A DNA stretch of 64,000 nt from Streptomyces malachitofuscus (GCF_014650055.1 NZ_BMUF01000012.1:62001-126000); one strand, 5' to 3'; shown: positions 8,249 through 17,050, counted from the stretch's first letter. Notes: a model not told the origin generated them from the sequence alone. Numbers and translations: made by a program.

Positions 8249-9961
8249 TCAGGAGCGGTGGCCGCTCGGGCTCCCGCGGTCCTGCCCGCCCGCGCCGCCG
8301 GCGGCGGCGACCGGGGACTTGCGCCGGGGGACGGTGGCGCCCGTGAAGGCACGGACCTGCAGTTCGGCGAAGCCCGCGTCGTTGCGCTCGTCGCTGGTGA
8401 CCGTTCCGATGTAGCCCAGCAGGAAGGCGATCGGCGTCGAGAGCAGTCCCGGTTCGATGTCGAAGAGCTTGAAGTTCAGGTCGGGGAACATGGCGGTGGT
8501 GGGGGCGCCCGACACCCCGTTGGAGAACACGGTCATAAGGAGGGTGACCGCCAGTCCTCCGTAGACCGTCCACTTCAGACCCCGGGTGTTGAAACGCTTC
8601 CAGTAGAGGGTGTACAGGATGGCCGGCAGTACGGTGGCCGCTCCCAGGTCGACCACGGCCGGGATGAAGATGTGGGTGAACAGCGGCACCATCGCCCCGC
8701 CCACCACGATGGAGACGAGCCCGATGATCAGTACGTTGCGGCGTATCTCCTTCAGCTCGGCGGCCGGTTCCGGCCGCCTGCCGCGTGCCGCGTTGATGTC
8801 CTTGGTGAAGGACGTCACCCCGTTGATCAGCAGTCCCGCGAAGACGGCGGCGACCGAGATCAGCGCGAGTCCGCCGAAGATGCCGGACAGCCAGGAACCC
8901 CCCAGTTCGTCCGCGAGCTTGGGGAAGGTGATGTCACGGTGTTCGGACCGCATGCCGAAGTTGTTCGCCCCGAGGACCGCGACGGCGCCGAAGCCGAGGA
9001 TGGCCAGGCACTGGTAGAACCCGACGGCGATCACGGACGCCCAGCCGGCCGACTGCCGTGCCGCCCGCGCGTTGGTCGCCACGTAGAAGCGCATGAACAC
9101 CCAGGGCATCCCCATGCCTCCGACGGCGATGCAGAAGAGCTTCGACACGTGCACCCACGGGTCCTGGTCCGACAGCGGGGTGGATCCCTCTCCGAACTGA
9201 CGTCCCGGGTCGAGGAGTTCGAACCCGCGCGCGTCCGGCTTCGCGTTCGCCTGGGCGTCGTTGAGCAGCCCGAAGACGTCCATCTTGTACTTGGCCAGCA
9301 CCACCACGGTCAGCACCAGCACGAAGGCGCCCATCAGGACCGTCTTGAGCGCGAGCATCCGGGTGACGCCGAGCATGCCGCCCATGTACACCCACGCGAT
9401 GACGACCAGGCCCACGACGAGGACCACGAGGCCGCCCAGGAGCATGTTGGGTTCGCTGCCGGTGTCGAACATCCGGACGGCGACCTGGCCGACCGCGGCC
9501 AGCATGGAGACCATGAACATGGTGTAGGTCGTCAGCGTGATCACCGCCGACGCGATCCGTGCGGGCCTTTCGCGGGCACGCAGCACGAACAGGTCGCCGA
9601 TCGTGTGTCCGCCCACGTTTCGCATCGGCCCGGCGTAGATCAGCACGCCGAGCACCGAGCCGATGGTGAAGGCCGTCGTCATGAGGAGGGCGTCGAAGCC
9701 GTTCAGTGCGATGTGCCCGACCATGATGATCACGGTTGAGTACATGATGAACGCGCCGAGGTGCGCGAGCGTGTTCTGCAGGGCGGGGACCCGGCGGTCC
9801 GCGAGGAGGAAGCCGTCCGGGGTGCGGGTGCTCTCACGCGCCGTCCGCACGACCACGGTCACCACGATCACGAGGACGACGGTGACGGCGACGGATATCG
9901 CGGGCGCCGCCCAGGTGTTCTCCACCGGCGGCATGTGGGGCATCGAGAGAAAGCCGGTCAT
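8249..9961 (-). CDS. Sodium:solute symporter, ActP (acetate/monocarboxylate) type
   Basis: A 570-aa protein with about 13 transmembrane helices belonging to the SSS family, cation/acetate symporter group. Evidence is the length, the early DGFLLADRRVP segment followed by ALQNTLAH, and GHTIGDLFVLR after the third helix. It imports a short carboxylate such as acetate, pyruvate or propionate with a cation. Its start overlaps the stop of the DUF485 gene (ATGA), the usual arrangement for ActP-type symporters. Placement inside a biosynthetic cluster may reflect precursor supply for acetyl-CoA and mevalonate, or it may be a bystander. Confidence 0.85.
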   Translation of the reverse strand: MTGFLSMPHMPPVENTWAAPAISVAVTVVLVIVVTVVVRTARESTRTPDGFLLADRRVPALQNTLAHLGAFIMYSTVIIMVGHIALNGFDALLMTTAFTIGSVLGVLIYAGPMRNVGGHTIGDLFVLRARERPARIASAVITLTTYTMFMVSMLAAVGQVAVRMFDTGSEPNMLLGGLVVLVVGLVVIAWVYMGGMLGVTRMLALKTVLMGAFVLVLTVVVLAKYKMDVFGLLNDAQANAKPDARGFELLDPGRQFGEGSTPLSDQDPWVHVSKLFCIAVGGMGMPWVFMRFYVATNARAARQSAGWASVIAVGFYQCLAILGFGAVAVLGANNFGMRSEHRDITFPKLADELGGSWLSGIFGGLALISVAAVFAGLLINGVTSFTKDINAARGRRPEPAAELKEIRRNVLIIGLVSIVVGGAMVPLFTHIFIPAVVDLGAATVLPAILYTLYWKRFNTRGLKWTVYGGLAVTLLMTVFSNGVSGAPTTAMFPDLNFKLFDIEPGLLSTPIAFLLGYIGTVTSDERNDAGFAELQVRAFTGATVPRRKSPVAAAGGAGGQDRGSPSGHRS

Positions 9962-10293
9962 CGCGCGTCTCCTTCCAGGTCCGCCCGGACCCGCTCACCG
10001 AGGGGATCCAGCCGCGTGCGGGCGAAGCGCATGTACGCCGAGGAGACCAGCACCACCAGGTTGAACGACACGAACACGAACAGCAGGCCCACGTTGATCG
10101 GACCGACGAGGTCCTGCCGGTAGAAGCCCGGCGCGAAGGCGGCGAGCAGGATGACGAGGAACCACCACCCGTAGAAGATGCCGCTCACCCAGGCGGTGAA
10201 GGTTTGCGATTGACGCCTCAGCTCCCTGAATTCAGGACTGTTGTGCAGCGAGACGTAGCGGTCACCGTCCGCTGTCTGGTCGAACGTGCCCAT
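9958..10293 (-). CDS. DUF485 membrane protein, partner of the symporter
   Basis: A 111-aa protein with an N-terminal helix-forming region (F-R-E-L-R-R-Q-S) and two transmembrane segments separated by the F-Y-R-Q-D-L-V-G loop, the DUF485 pattern. In many bacteria a DUF485 gene precedes actP and the two are co-expressed; here the reading frames overlap by four bases. Start chosen at ATG 10293 because GGAGGTGTC lies just upstream; the upstream in-frame extension has no such site. Confidence 0.85.
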   Translation of the reverse strand: MGTFDQTADGDRYVSLHNSPEFRELRRQSQTFTAWVSGIFYGWWFLVILLAAFAPGFYRQDLVGPINVGLLFVFVSFNLVVLVSSAYMRFARTRLDPLGERVRADLEGDAR

Positions 10294-10535
10294 GACACCT
10301 CCGCGATCGGGAACGCCGTAGTGACGACGACGTCTTGTGTGCGCGGTACAGATGCTCGGGCCTGGGCGGCCGGCGGCGCATGGCCCATTCACGGGATTCC
10401 CGCGCGCCGTGACCGAATGGCGCGCCGCCGCACCGGGCGGAGGCGGCCTATGCTCTGGCCGTCAAGGTGCCCGCGGAGGGCGGCCGTTCCCGCACGCCGC
10501 GCACTCCGCCGACAGCCGCCGCAAGGAGATGCCGC

Positions 10536-10931
10536 ATGACCGGTAACGAGAGCGAGGGCGCCCTGGCGAGCGTCCGCTACATCGTCGACGACGTCCAGGC
10601 GGCGATCGACTTCTACACCGCCCATCTCGGCTTCACGGTACTCACCGCCTTCCCGCCCGCGTTCGCCGACGTCGTACGCGGCCCGCTGCGGCTGCTGCTG
10701 TCCGGCCCGACCAGCTCGGGAGCGCGCGCCACGCCCGCGGACGCCGCCGGCTGCGGGCGCAATCGCATCCACCTGATCGTCGACGACCTCGAGGCCGAGC
10801 GGGAACGTCTGCGGCAGGCCGGCGTGGAGTTCCGCAGCGACATCGTCTCCGGACCCGGCGGACGCCAGGTGCTGCTGGCCGACCCCACGGGCAACCTCGT
10901 CGAGCTGTTCACTCCGGCGGGCCGCCACTGA
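10536..10931 (+). CDS. VOC-superfamily (glyoxalase/bleomycin-resistance-like) protein
   Basis: A 131-aa protein with the paired beta-alpha-beta-beta-beta modules of the vicinal oxygen chelate fold: VRYIVDDVQAAIDFYT at the start, HLIVDDLEAERERLR in the second half, and the closing DPTGNLVELF. Members include glyoxalases, dioxygenases and antibiotic-binding proteins. The first module lacks an obvious metal histidine and the final NLVELF supplies the usual Glu, so function cannot be called. Start at ATG 10536 with AAGGAGA seven bases upstream. It stands alone, convergent with the DUF6223 gene. Confidence 0.8.
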   Translation: MTGNESEGALASVRYIVDDVQAAIDFYTAHLGFTVLTAFPPAFADVVRGPLRLLLSGPTSSGARATPADAAGCGRNRIHLIVDDLEAERERLRQAGVEFRSDIVSGPGGRQVLLADPTGNLVELFTPAGRH

Positions 10932-10960
10932 GCGGTGCGAGGGCACCGGGCGGACGACGC

Positions 10961-10994
10961 CGCCCCGGCCGCCACCTGTGTGGCGACCGGGGCG
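10961..10994. terminator. Hairpin between converging genes
   Basis: The arms CGCCCCGG and GCCAC pair with GTGGC and CCGGGGCG around a CTGT loop, with a two-base internal mismatch. It sits between the VOC gene and the DUF6223 gene and could serve both. Confidence 0.7.
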
Positions 10995-11020
10995 GGACGA
11001 GGGGAGCGGGCTCCGGCAGG

Positions 11021-11428
11021 TCAGGCGGTGCGGCGCGAACGGGCCAGTGCCAGACCGCCGATGGCCATGCCGACCACCGCCAGCACCACGGCGACCATGG
11101 CCCCGCCCTGCCCGTTGCCGGTGCCGACGTCCGCGTCGGAGCCCGCCAGCGCGACCCCTGCGACGACGGCGCCGGCCAGACCGAGACCCAGGGCGGCGAA
11201 GGCCGTTCCCGGTCCCTTCCGGCCGTCGGCACGGCCGGCCGAGCGCAGCGCCAGCACGCCCGCGACCACGCCGGCCAGGGCCAGCACCAGGGCCACCATG
11301 GACACGCCCCGGCCGCCGCCGCTGTCGTCCTGGGCGATCGAGACCTGAGCGGCCGCTGCCGGTGCGGCGAGTGCCGGCAGGGCGATCAAGGCTGCCGGTG
11401 CGGCGATGAACAAGCGACGGAGGGACAT
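11021..11428 (-). CDS. Secreted or membrane small protein, DUF6223-like
   Basis: A 135-aa protein with a Sec signal peptide (positive MSLRRL start, hydrophobic core, cleavage near AAPAAAA at about residue 26) and then three hydrophobic helices rich in A, V, G and L, the last ending in RSRRTA. It resembles the DUF6223 family of actinomycete membrane proteins; function is unknown. Start at 11428. A strong terminator separates it from the upstream MMPL gene, so it should have its own promoter within 11429-11485. Confidence 0.65.
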   Translation of the reverse strand: MSLRRLFIAAPAALIALPALAAPAAAAQVSIAQDDSGGGRGVSMVALVLALAGVVAGVLALRSAGRADGRKGPGTAFAALGLGLAGAVVAGVALAGSDADVGTGNGQGGAMVAVVLAVVGMAIGGLALARSRRTA

Positions 11429-11485
11429 CGGTCTTCCTTTCGAAGTGCTGCGGGGTGTCGGCGACTGCGCGGGGCGTGCGGGGTG

Positions 11486-11522
11486 CCGGTCCGGATCCAA
11501 CGGGGCGAGGGATCCGGACCGG
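11486..11522 (-). terminator. Hairpin terminator after the MMPL gene
   Basis: A perfect 13-bp stem (11486-11498 with 11510-11522, core GGTCCGGATCC) with an 11-base loop begins six bases downstream of the MMPL stop codon. It insulates the downstream DUF6223 gene. Confidence 0.75.
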
Positions 11523-11528
11523 CGGGGG

Positions 11529-13709
11529 TCACACCTTGACCCCTTCGTCGACCTCGGCGGGGGATTCCGAGGCCGTCTTCGGTGCCCGGCGACCGGGCAT
11601 CCACCAGTTGGCCTTGCCGCACAGTTCCATCACCGCCGGGACGAAGACCATCCGGACGATGGTGGCGTCGATGAACACGGCGACCGCCATGCCCAGGCCG
11701 CCCTGCTTGACGGCGACGTCGTGACCGAGCAACGAGGTGGTGAAGACGGCGATCATGATGGCGGCGGCGGCCGTGATCACCTTGGCGGTCCGTGCCAGCC
11801 CGCGGGCGACGGCCTCGCGGGTGTCACCGGTCTGCTCGTACTCCTCCCGGACCCGCGAGATCAGGAACACCTGATAGTCCATCGACAGGCCGAACAGCAC
11901 CGGGAACATCATCATGGGAACCCAGGTGGTGACCGGCATGGCGGTGGGGAACCCGAGGGCCGGGCCGAACCAGCCCCACTGCACCACCGCGACCACGACG
12001 CCGTAGGCGGCACCGATCGACAGCAGGTTCATCAGGGCGGCCTGCAGGGCGATGGTGACCGACCGTACCAGCGCGATGAGCAGCACCATGGACAGAGCGA
12101 TGACGACGGCGATCATCAGGGGCAGACGCGAGGCGGCGTCGTCGGCGACGTCGATGGTGCTGGCGTTCGGTCCGCCGACGAGGACCTGTTCGCCACCCGG
12201 CGTACCGGGCAGCACGTCGTCGCGCAGGTCGTGCACCAGGTTCGTGGTGGCCTCGTCCTGATACCCGGTCGTCGGGAAGGCGGTGAAGGTGGCGGCCTTC
12301 CCGTCCTCACTGACCCGGGGCGGCGTGGCGTAGGCGATGCCCTCCGTCTCGCTCACCGCTCGGACGACGGGACCCAGATCGGCGTCCGCGGAGTCGACCT
12401 CGGTGGCGAAGACGAGGGGAGCGCCGTAGCCCGGACCGAAGCCGTCGGCCAGGATCTCGTAGGAGACGTAGCTGCTCCTGTCGTGCGGCTGCACGCTGGC
12501 GTCGGGCTGGCTCAGCCGCATCGACAGCATGGGGATGGCCAGCACCAGCAGGCTCGCGCCGGCCAGAAGTGCGGCGATCAGCGGCCTGCGCTGCACCACG
12601 CCGGCCCAGCGCTCGGCGAACGTGGCGCGCGTTTCGGACGCCGCGCCGGCCTCCTGCTTGCGCCGGGAGGCGCGACGGGGCAGGCGCAGGGAGTTGATCT
12701 TGTAGCCGGTGAAACCCAGCAGCGCGGGCAGCAGCGTCACCGCGCCGATCATCGTGATGAGCACCGCGATCGAGGTGGCGACGGCCACCCCGGTCATCAG
12801 CCGCTGTCCCATGACGACCAGGCCCATCAGCGCGATGACGACGGTGGTACCGGCGAACAGCACCGCGTGACCGGCGGTGGTGATGGCCTTGACCGTGGCC
12901 CCCTCGGGGTCGTCGCCGTCCCGGAGGGCGTCCTTGTAGCGGGTCACGATGAACAGGGCGTAGTCGATGCCGACACCGAGCCCGATCATCGCGCCGAAGG
13001 CCAGGGTGAAGTCCGGCGCGGGAACCAGGTGCCCCACCAGCTTGATCAGCGCGAGCCCGCCCAGAATGGCGAGCAGGGCGGTCGCGATCGGCAGCCCCAT
13101 GGCCACCAGCGATCCGAACGCGATGAACAGGATCACCGCCGCCGCCAGGATGCCCACGCTTTCGGCGGGCCCCTGCGGAGGTGTCTCGGCCTTCTCCGCC
13201 ATATAACCGCCCAGCGCGAGCGTGACGCTGTCGTCCGAGGCGTCCTTGACCAGGTCGACCAGGGGCTTGACCTCGGCCTTCTCCACCTCCTTGTCACTGA
13301 GCGGAATGATCGTGCGGGCGATGCGGCGATCCTCCGTCACCAGTTTGTCGTCCTGGTACGGCGAGGTCACCGGTCCCGTGACGGGTGAGTCGGCGAGATC
13401 GGCGATGGTCTTCTCGATCTTCTGCCGGGCGGCAGGGTCGTCGATGCCCTTGTCGGTCCTGATCGCGAGGGTCAGCCTGTCGCCCTGCTCCTGCGGGAAG
13501 TGCTGCGCCATCAGCTTCTGCGCCCTGGCCGACTGCGAGTCCCCACCGGAGAAGTCGTTGTCGGGGGCGGCGCCGTAGCCGAAGCCGACGAACGCCACGG
13601 CGATCACACCGATGATCCACGTCAGGAGGACCAGGCGGCGGCGACGGAAGCAGAACCGCCCCAGTCCCGCCAGGGCTCCGTCCGCGCGTGGGGACCCGGT
13701 TGTCGTCAT
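11529..13709 (-). CDS. MMPL-family RND-type exporter
   Basis: A protein of about 726 aa with the actinobacterial MMPL architecture: a first transmembrane helix (LVLLTWIIGVIAV), a large extracytoplasmic domain, a cluster of helices including FGAMIGLGVGIDYALFIVTRYK, a second external domain, and a second helix cluster with FPVLFGLSMDYQVFLISRVRE. The two G-x-x-x-D-Y segments carry the proton-relay aspartates. Such proteins export lipids, polyketides or hydrophobic drugs, so this is the best candidate exporter for a prenylated product. Start taken as the second of two adjacent ATGs (13709), six bases after GGAG. It is divergent from the sensor kinase across a TACGC-N6-GCGTA palindrome. Confidence 0.88.
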   Translation of the reverse strand: MTTTGSPRADGALAGLGRFCFRRRRLVLLTWIIGVIAVAFVGFGYGAAPDNDFSGGDSQSARAQKLMAQHFPQEQGDRLTLAIRTDKGIDDPAARQKIEKTIADLADSPVTGPVTSPYQDDKLVTEDRRIARTIIPLSDKEVEKAEVKPLVDLVKDASDDSVTLALGGYMAEKAETPPQGPAESVGILAAAVILFIAFGSLVAMGLPIATALLAILGGLALIKLVGHLVPAPDFTLAFGAMIGLGVGIDYALFIVTRYKDALRDGDDPEGATVKAITTAGHAVLFAGTTVVIALMGLVVMGQRLMTGVAVATSIAVLITMIGAVTLLPALLGFTGYKINSLRLPRRASRRKQEAGAASETRATFAERWAGVVQRRPLIAALLAGASLLVLAIPMLSMRLSQPDASVQPHDRSSYVSYEILADGFGPGYGAPLVFATEVDSADADLGPVVRAVSETEGIAYATPPRVSEDGKAATFTAFPTTGYQDEATTNLVHDLRDDVLPGTPGGEQVLVGGPNASTIDVADDAASRLPLMIAVVIALSMVLLIALVRSVTIALQAALMNLLSIGAAYGVVVAVVQWGWFGPALGFPTAMPVTTWVPMMMFPVLFGLSMDYQVFLISRVREEYEQTGDTREAVARGLARTAKVITAAAAIMIAVFTTSLLGHDVAVKQGGLGMAVAVFIDATIVRMVFVPAVMELCGKANWWMPGRRAPKTASESPAEVDEGVKV

Positions 13710-13837
13710 CATCTGCTCCTCAGTCGTCGAGCCTCGCGGTACGGCTCGCATCCAGGCATGGGTCGAATGGGTCTGTCACAACGGTGATCGTGCCGTGCGT
13801 GGGCCCGCCCCGGCCTCTGACGACGGATGGTGGCGTC

Positions 13838-13853
13838 TACGCAATCGGGCGTA
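13838..13853. promoter_or_regulatory. TACGC-N6-GCGTA palindrome, response-regulator site 2
   Basis: TACGC and GCGTA arms are separated by AATCGG, the same arms and spacing as site 1 at 7388-7403. It lies between the MMPL exporter and the sensor kinase, with its centre about 98 bp upstream of the kinase ATG. Confidence 0.65.
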
Positions 13854-13930
13854 AGAGACCGTGCGGCACCGCGCCTTTCGACGTAGCGGGTCGCGCCTCG
13901 GAGCGGTGCGTCCTGCGGGGACCCGGACAG

Positions 13931-13936
13931 TAGGAT
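13931..13936 (+). promoter_or_regulatory. -10 element of a probable leaderless kinase transcript
   Basis: TAGGAT fits the TANNNT consensus and is followed by six bases and the ATG of the sensor kinase, with no ribosome binding site. This mirrors the arrangement at the response regulator (TATGAT, seven bases, ATG). Confidence 0.5.
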
Positions 13937-13942
13937 CGCGGC

Positions 13943-15175
13943 ATGAAACTCCGCCCCGGGTCGTTCTCCCTGCGGGTGCTGACCCAAGACCTGCTGCTCG
14001 CGCTCTTCGTCACGGTGATGCAGGTGCAGGGCACGGCAGCCCTGGCCGCCGCTCGCGGGACCGAACAGCGTCCGCTCTCCGACCTCGGTCACCTCGGCTT
14101 CGCGCTGCTGGTGCTGGGGGGCCTGGTCGTGGCCGTCCGGCGGCTGTGGCCGGTCGCGGGATTCGTGACTGCCGGGGTCGCCAGCCTGGTGTACTACGGC
14201 CTCGAGTTCCCCGACGGGTACGGCTGGCTCGGTCTCCTGGTCACCCTGTACAGCCTCGCTGCCTACGGTGACGGGCGCCGGTCGCTGGCCGTCGCCGGCG
14301 TGGGCACCGCGATCCTGGCGGTCGGGTGGCTCTACGCGGCGTCCGACGTCGAGCCGCGCGAGGCCATCGGCTGGGTGTTCTTCCGTATCGGTGTGTCGGT
14401 CATGAGCATCGCTCTCGGCGAGTCCGTGCGGTCCCGGCGGGTCATCGCGGCCGACGCGCAGCTGCGCGCTGAACTGGCGGAGCGGACCCGCGAGGAGGAG
14501 GCACGCGCCCGGGTGGATGCCGAGCGGCTGCGGATCGCACGCGAGGTCCACGACACCGTCGCCCACGCCATCGCGATCATCAACGTGCAGTCCGGGGTCA
14601 CCGCGCACGTGCTCGACAAGCGGCCGGAACAGGCGCGCGAGGCGCTGCGGACCATCGAGGAGACGAGTTCCCGGACGCTGCGGGAGATGCGCGCCATCCT
14701 CGGCGTGCTCCGGGGCGACGACGACGATCCCGTGCCGCACGCGGGTCTGGAACAGATCGACGACCTCACCACCGAGGCACGTGCCGCCGGACTGGACCTC
14801 ACGCTCGAAGTGGACCCGCCCGAGGAGCCGTTGCCGAGCGCGGTGGACAGCGCCGCCTACCGCATCCTCCAGGAGTCGATCACCAACATCATCCGGCACA
14901 CCGGTCCGACCCGGGTGACGGTCGCGGTGAACCCGGGGATCGACCATCTGGAGATCCGCGTCACCGACCAGGGCCGCCCGGCCCTGCGCGGCGCCTCCCT
15001 CTCCCGGCCCTCTCTCAACGGTGCGGGCAAGAAGACCCGGAGCGGCCGCGGGATCCTGGGCATGCGCGAGCGCTGTCAGCTGCTCGGCGGGGACTTCAAC
15101 GCCGAGCCGACACCCGGCGGAGGGTTCGAGGTGACCGCACGGCTGCCCCTCGCGCCGACCGAGTCGCGGCTTTGA
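13943..15175 (+). CDS. Sensor histidine kinase, HisKA_3 type
   Basis: A 410-aa NarX/DesK-like kinase with about four or five transmembrane helices in residues 10-165, a coiled linker rich in E and R, the dimerisation/phosphoacceptor box REVHDTVAHA (His about residue 203), an N box in ESITNIIRHTG, and a G box in GRGILGMRERC. It autophosphorylates and should pass phosphate to a NarL-type regulator; the only one in the window is at 7495. It has almost no extracytoplasmic loop, so it probably senses a membrane signal such as a lipophilic compound or membrane stress, which suits control of an MMPL exporter. This last point is inference. Confidence 0.9.
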   Translation: MKLRPGSFSLRVLTQDLLLALFVTVMQVQGTAALAAARGTEQRPLSDLGHLGFALLVLGGLVVAVRRLWPVAGFVTAGVASLVYYGLEFPDGYGWLGLLVTLYSLAAYGDGRRSLAVAGVGTAILAVGWLYAASDVEPREAIGWVFFRIGVSVMSIALGESVRSRRVIAADAQLRAELAERTREEEARARVDAERLRIAREVHDTVAHAIAIINVQSGVTAHVLDKRPEQAREALRTIEETSSRTLREMRAILGVLRGDDDDPVPHAGLEQIDDLTTEARAAGLDLTLEVDPPEEPLPSAVDSAAYRILQESITNIIRHTGPTRVTVAVNPGIDHLEIRVTDQGRPALRGASLSRPSLNGAGKKTRSGRGILGMRERCQLLGGDFNAEPTPGGGFEVTARLPLAPTESRL

Positions 15176-15267
15176 CCTCACCTTTCCGCCCCCTTTTCAG
15201 ACAATTCAGCGCGGGCGGCAGTCGGCGTACCTCCAGAAAGTGACGGAATTTCTCGCGCTCCAACGTG

Positions 15268-15283
15268 GGTAGTGTCAACTACC
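15268..15283. promoter_or_regulatory. Inverted repeat GGTAGT-N4-ACTACC over a putative -10 box
   Basis: Arms GGTAGT and ACTACC flank GTCA in the 261-bp region before the haloperoxidase-family gene. The left arm includes TAGTGT (15270-15275), a plausible -10 hexamer, so a bound protein would probably repress. The half-sites GTAGT and ACTAC are those of the 20-bp palindromes elsewhere in the cluster, but in the opposite orientation; a link is speculative. Confidence 0.45.
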
Positions 15284-15436
15284 AGGACGAGCAGTGGTCA
15301 TGCCGAAACGCAGCAACTAGCGTCACTTCGGCAGAGCGCAAACCCCGTGCGGCTCGTCTCATTCCCGACACATCTCCTCGCTCTTTCCGCCGCCGGCCTC
15401 TGACGACTCGAAGAATCGACTGGAAGGGGAATTTCG

Positions 15437-16945
15437 GTGACGAACTCGAAGCGGCTGCGGAGCCGGCGCCTCAGGTACTCGGTGGCCATCGCCACCGCGG
15501 CTGCGCTGACGGGATCACTGACCAGTGCGGTGAAGGCCTCCCCGCAGCAGGCGGCGAGCTTCGACCTCGACAACGGCAATGCCGTGACCCAGGTCGTCTA
15601 TCCGGAGTTCAATTCGGTCTCACGCCAGACCAACACGGGCAGCAGCCCGATGAACAGGGACGAGACCGTCCTGCTCGAGGTGCCGTGGTTCGACGCCATA
15701 GCCCCGTACCACCCGACGGCGGTGGGCATCTTCTCGGATCTCGGCCGCCGGCCGAGTTCCGAGCACACGGTGCGGAACAAGAACATCGCGGTGATTTACG
15801 CGGCGTACACGTCGCTGAACATCCTCTATCCGGAGCACAAGGCCAAGTGGCGCCAGATGATGGTCTCCGCGGGTCTCGACCCCGACAACGCGAAGGAGGA
15901 CCGCACCACACCGAGCGGGATCGGCATTCTCGCCGCCAAGAACGCCTTCGCGGCGAGAAAGAACGACGGCACCAACCGGGACGGCTCGGCGGGCGGCCGC
16001 ACCTACAACCGGCAGCCGTACGCCGACTACACGGGCTACCGTCCGGTCAACACGGCTCAGGAGTTGCGCAACCCGTCCCGGTGGCAGCCCAACACGTTCG
16101 AGAAGAGCGGGGTCTTCACGGTGCAAAGCTTCGCGACTCCGCACTTCGGCCGGGTGCGCCCGTTCACGTTCGACAGTCCCACCCGGTTCAAGGTCTCCCC
16201 GCCGTGGAAGAGCAACCACCGTCATCGCTCGGCCTACAAGCACCAGGCCGACGAGGTCCTCCGGGCGTCGGCGAACCTCGACGACCGCCGGAAGATGGCC
16301 GCCGAGCTCTTCAACAACAACGTGGAGACCTTCGGACCCGTCGGCGCCGTGCCGGTCATCGTCGCGGGCAACTACAACACCGAGCAGACGGTGCACTTCG
16401 CCACGGTGCGCGACATAGCCTTCTTCGATCTCGCCATCGCCACATGGCACTTCAAGCGCAAGTACGACTCGGTGCGTCCGTTCAGCGCGATCCATCACGT
16501 GTACGGCAAGAAGAAGGTGACGGCGTGGGGCGGCCCCGGAGAGGGCACCGTCAACGACCTCAGGGGCAAGGAGTGGCGGTCCTACCTGGACGCGTGGCCG
16601 GCCGACCACCCCATCAAGCCGTCCGACCACCCCGAGTACCCCTCGGCCGAGGCCGCGGAATGTCTGGCCTACGCCCAGCTGACGCCGCGTGTCACCGGCA
16701 CCGACAAGGCCACCATCGCCCACACCGTCCCCAAGGGCTCCTCGCGCATCGAGCCGGGAATCACCCCGGCCCAGGACATGACGTTGCGCTGGAGCAGTTG
16801 GAGCGAGTTCGCCGAGGACTGCGGTGAGAGCCGCCTGTGGGGCGGCCAGAACTTCCGTGCCTCCATCGACGCCGCCGCCCAGTACGCTCCGCAGATCGGC
16901 GACCTCGCCTACGAGTACGTCCAGCGCAAGGTGAACGGCGGCTGA
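15437..16945 (+). CDS. Vanadium haloperoxidase-family protein lacking the vanadate histidine
   Basis: A 502-aa secreted-type member of the Streptomyces haloperoxidase family (NapH/Mcl group) with a basic, twin-arginine-like signal sequence in residues 1-35. The K-x6-R-P oxyanion motif is intact (Lys 340, Arg 347). The usual PSGH reads PSAE (402-405). In the final motif Arg 466 is present, but the vanadate-coordinating His, six residues later, is Asn 472 (SRLWGGQN). Family members use H2O2 to chlorinate and cyclise meroterpenoids, yet NapH3 is a homologue that catalyses an isomerisation without halogenation. Loss of the ligand argues against halogenation here. GTG start with GAAGGGGA seven bases upstream; single gene with its own promoter and terminator. 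Confidence 0.88.
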   Translation: MTNSKRLRSRRLRYSVAIATAAALTGSLTSAVKASPQQAASFDLDNGNAVTQVVYPEFNSVSRQTNTGSSPMNRDETVLLEVPWFDAIAPYHPTAVGIFSDLGRRPSSEHTVRNKNIAVIYAAYTSLNILYPEHKAKWRQMMVSAGLDPDNAKEDRTTPSGIGILAAKNAFAARKNDGTNRDGSAGGRTYNRQPYADYTGYRPVNTAQELRNPSRWQPNTFEKSGVFTVQSFATPHFGRVRPFTFDSPTRFKVSPPWKSNHRHRSAYKHQADEVLRASANLDDRRKMAAELFNNNVETFGPVGAVPVIVAGNYNTEQTVHFATVRDIAFFDLAIATWHFKRKYDSVRPFSAIHHVYGKKKVTAWGGPGEGTVNDLRGKEWRSYLDAWPADHPIKPSDHPEYPSAEAAECLAYAQLTPRVTGTDKATIAHTVPKGSSRIEPGITPAQDMTLRWSSWSEFAEDCGESRLWGGQNFRASIDAAAQYAPQIGDLAYEYVQRKVNGG

Positions 16946-16967
16946 CCCCTCCCCCCCGGGTCACCCA

Positions 16968-17013
16968 CAGCGGACTGCCGGCGAAGCCCGAGGGCTTCGC
17001 CGGCAGTCCGCTG
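16968..17013. terminator. Strong bidirectional hairpin terminator
   Basis: A near-perfect stem of about 21 bp (16968-16988 with 16993-17013) with a four-base loop separates the converging haloperoxidase-family and terpene-cyclase-like genes. Confidence 0.85.
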
Positions 17014-17050
17014 TCGTCCGTCCGTTCCGCCGACGCGGTGTGAACGGCCG

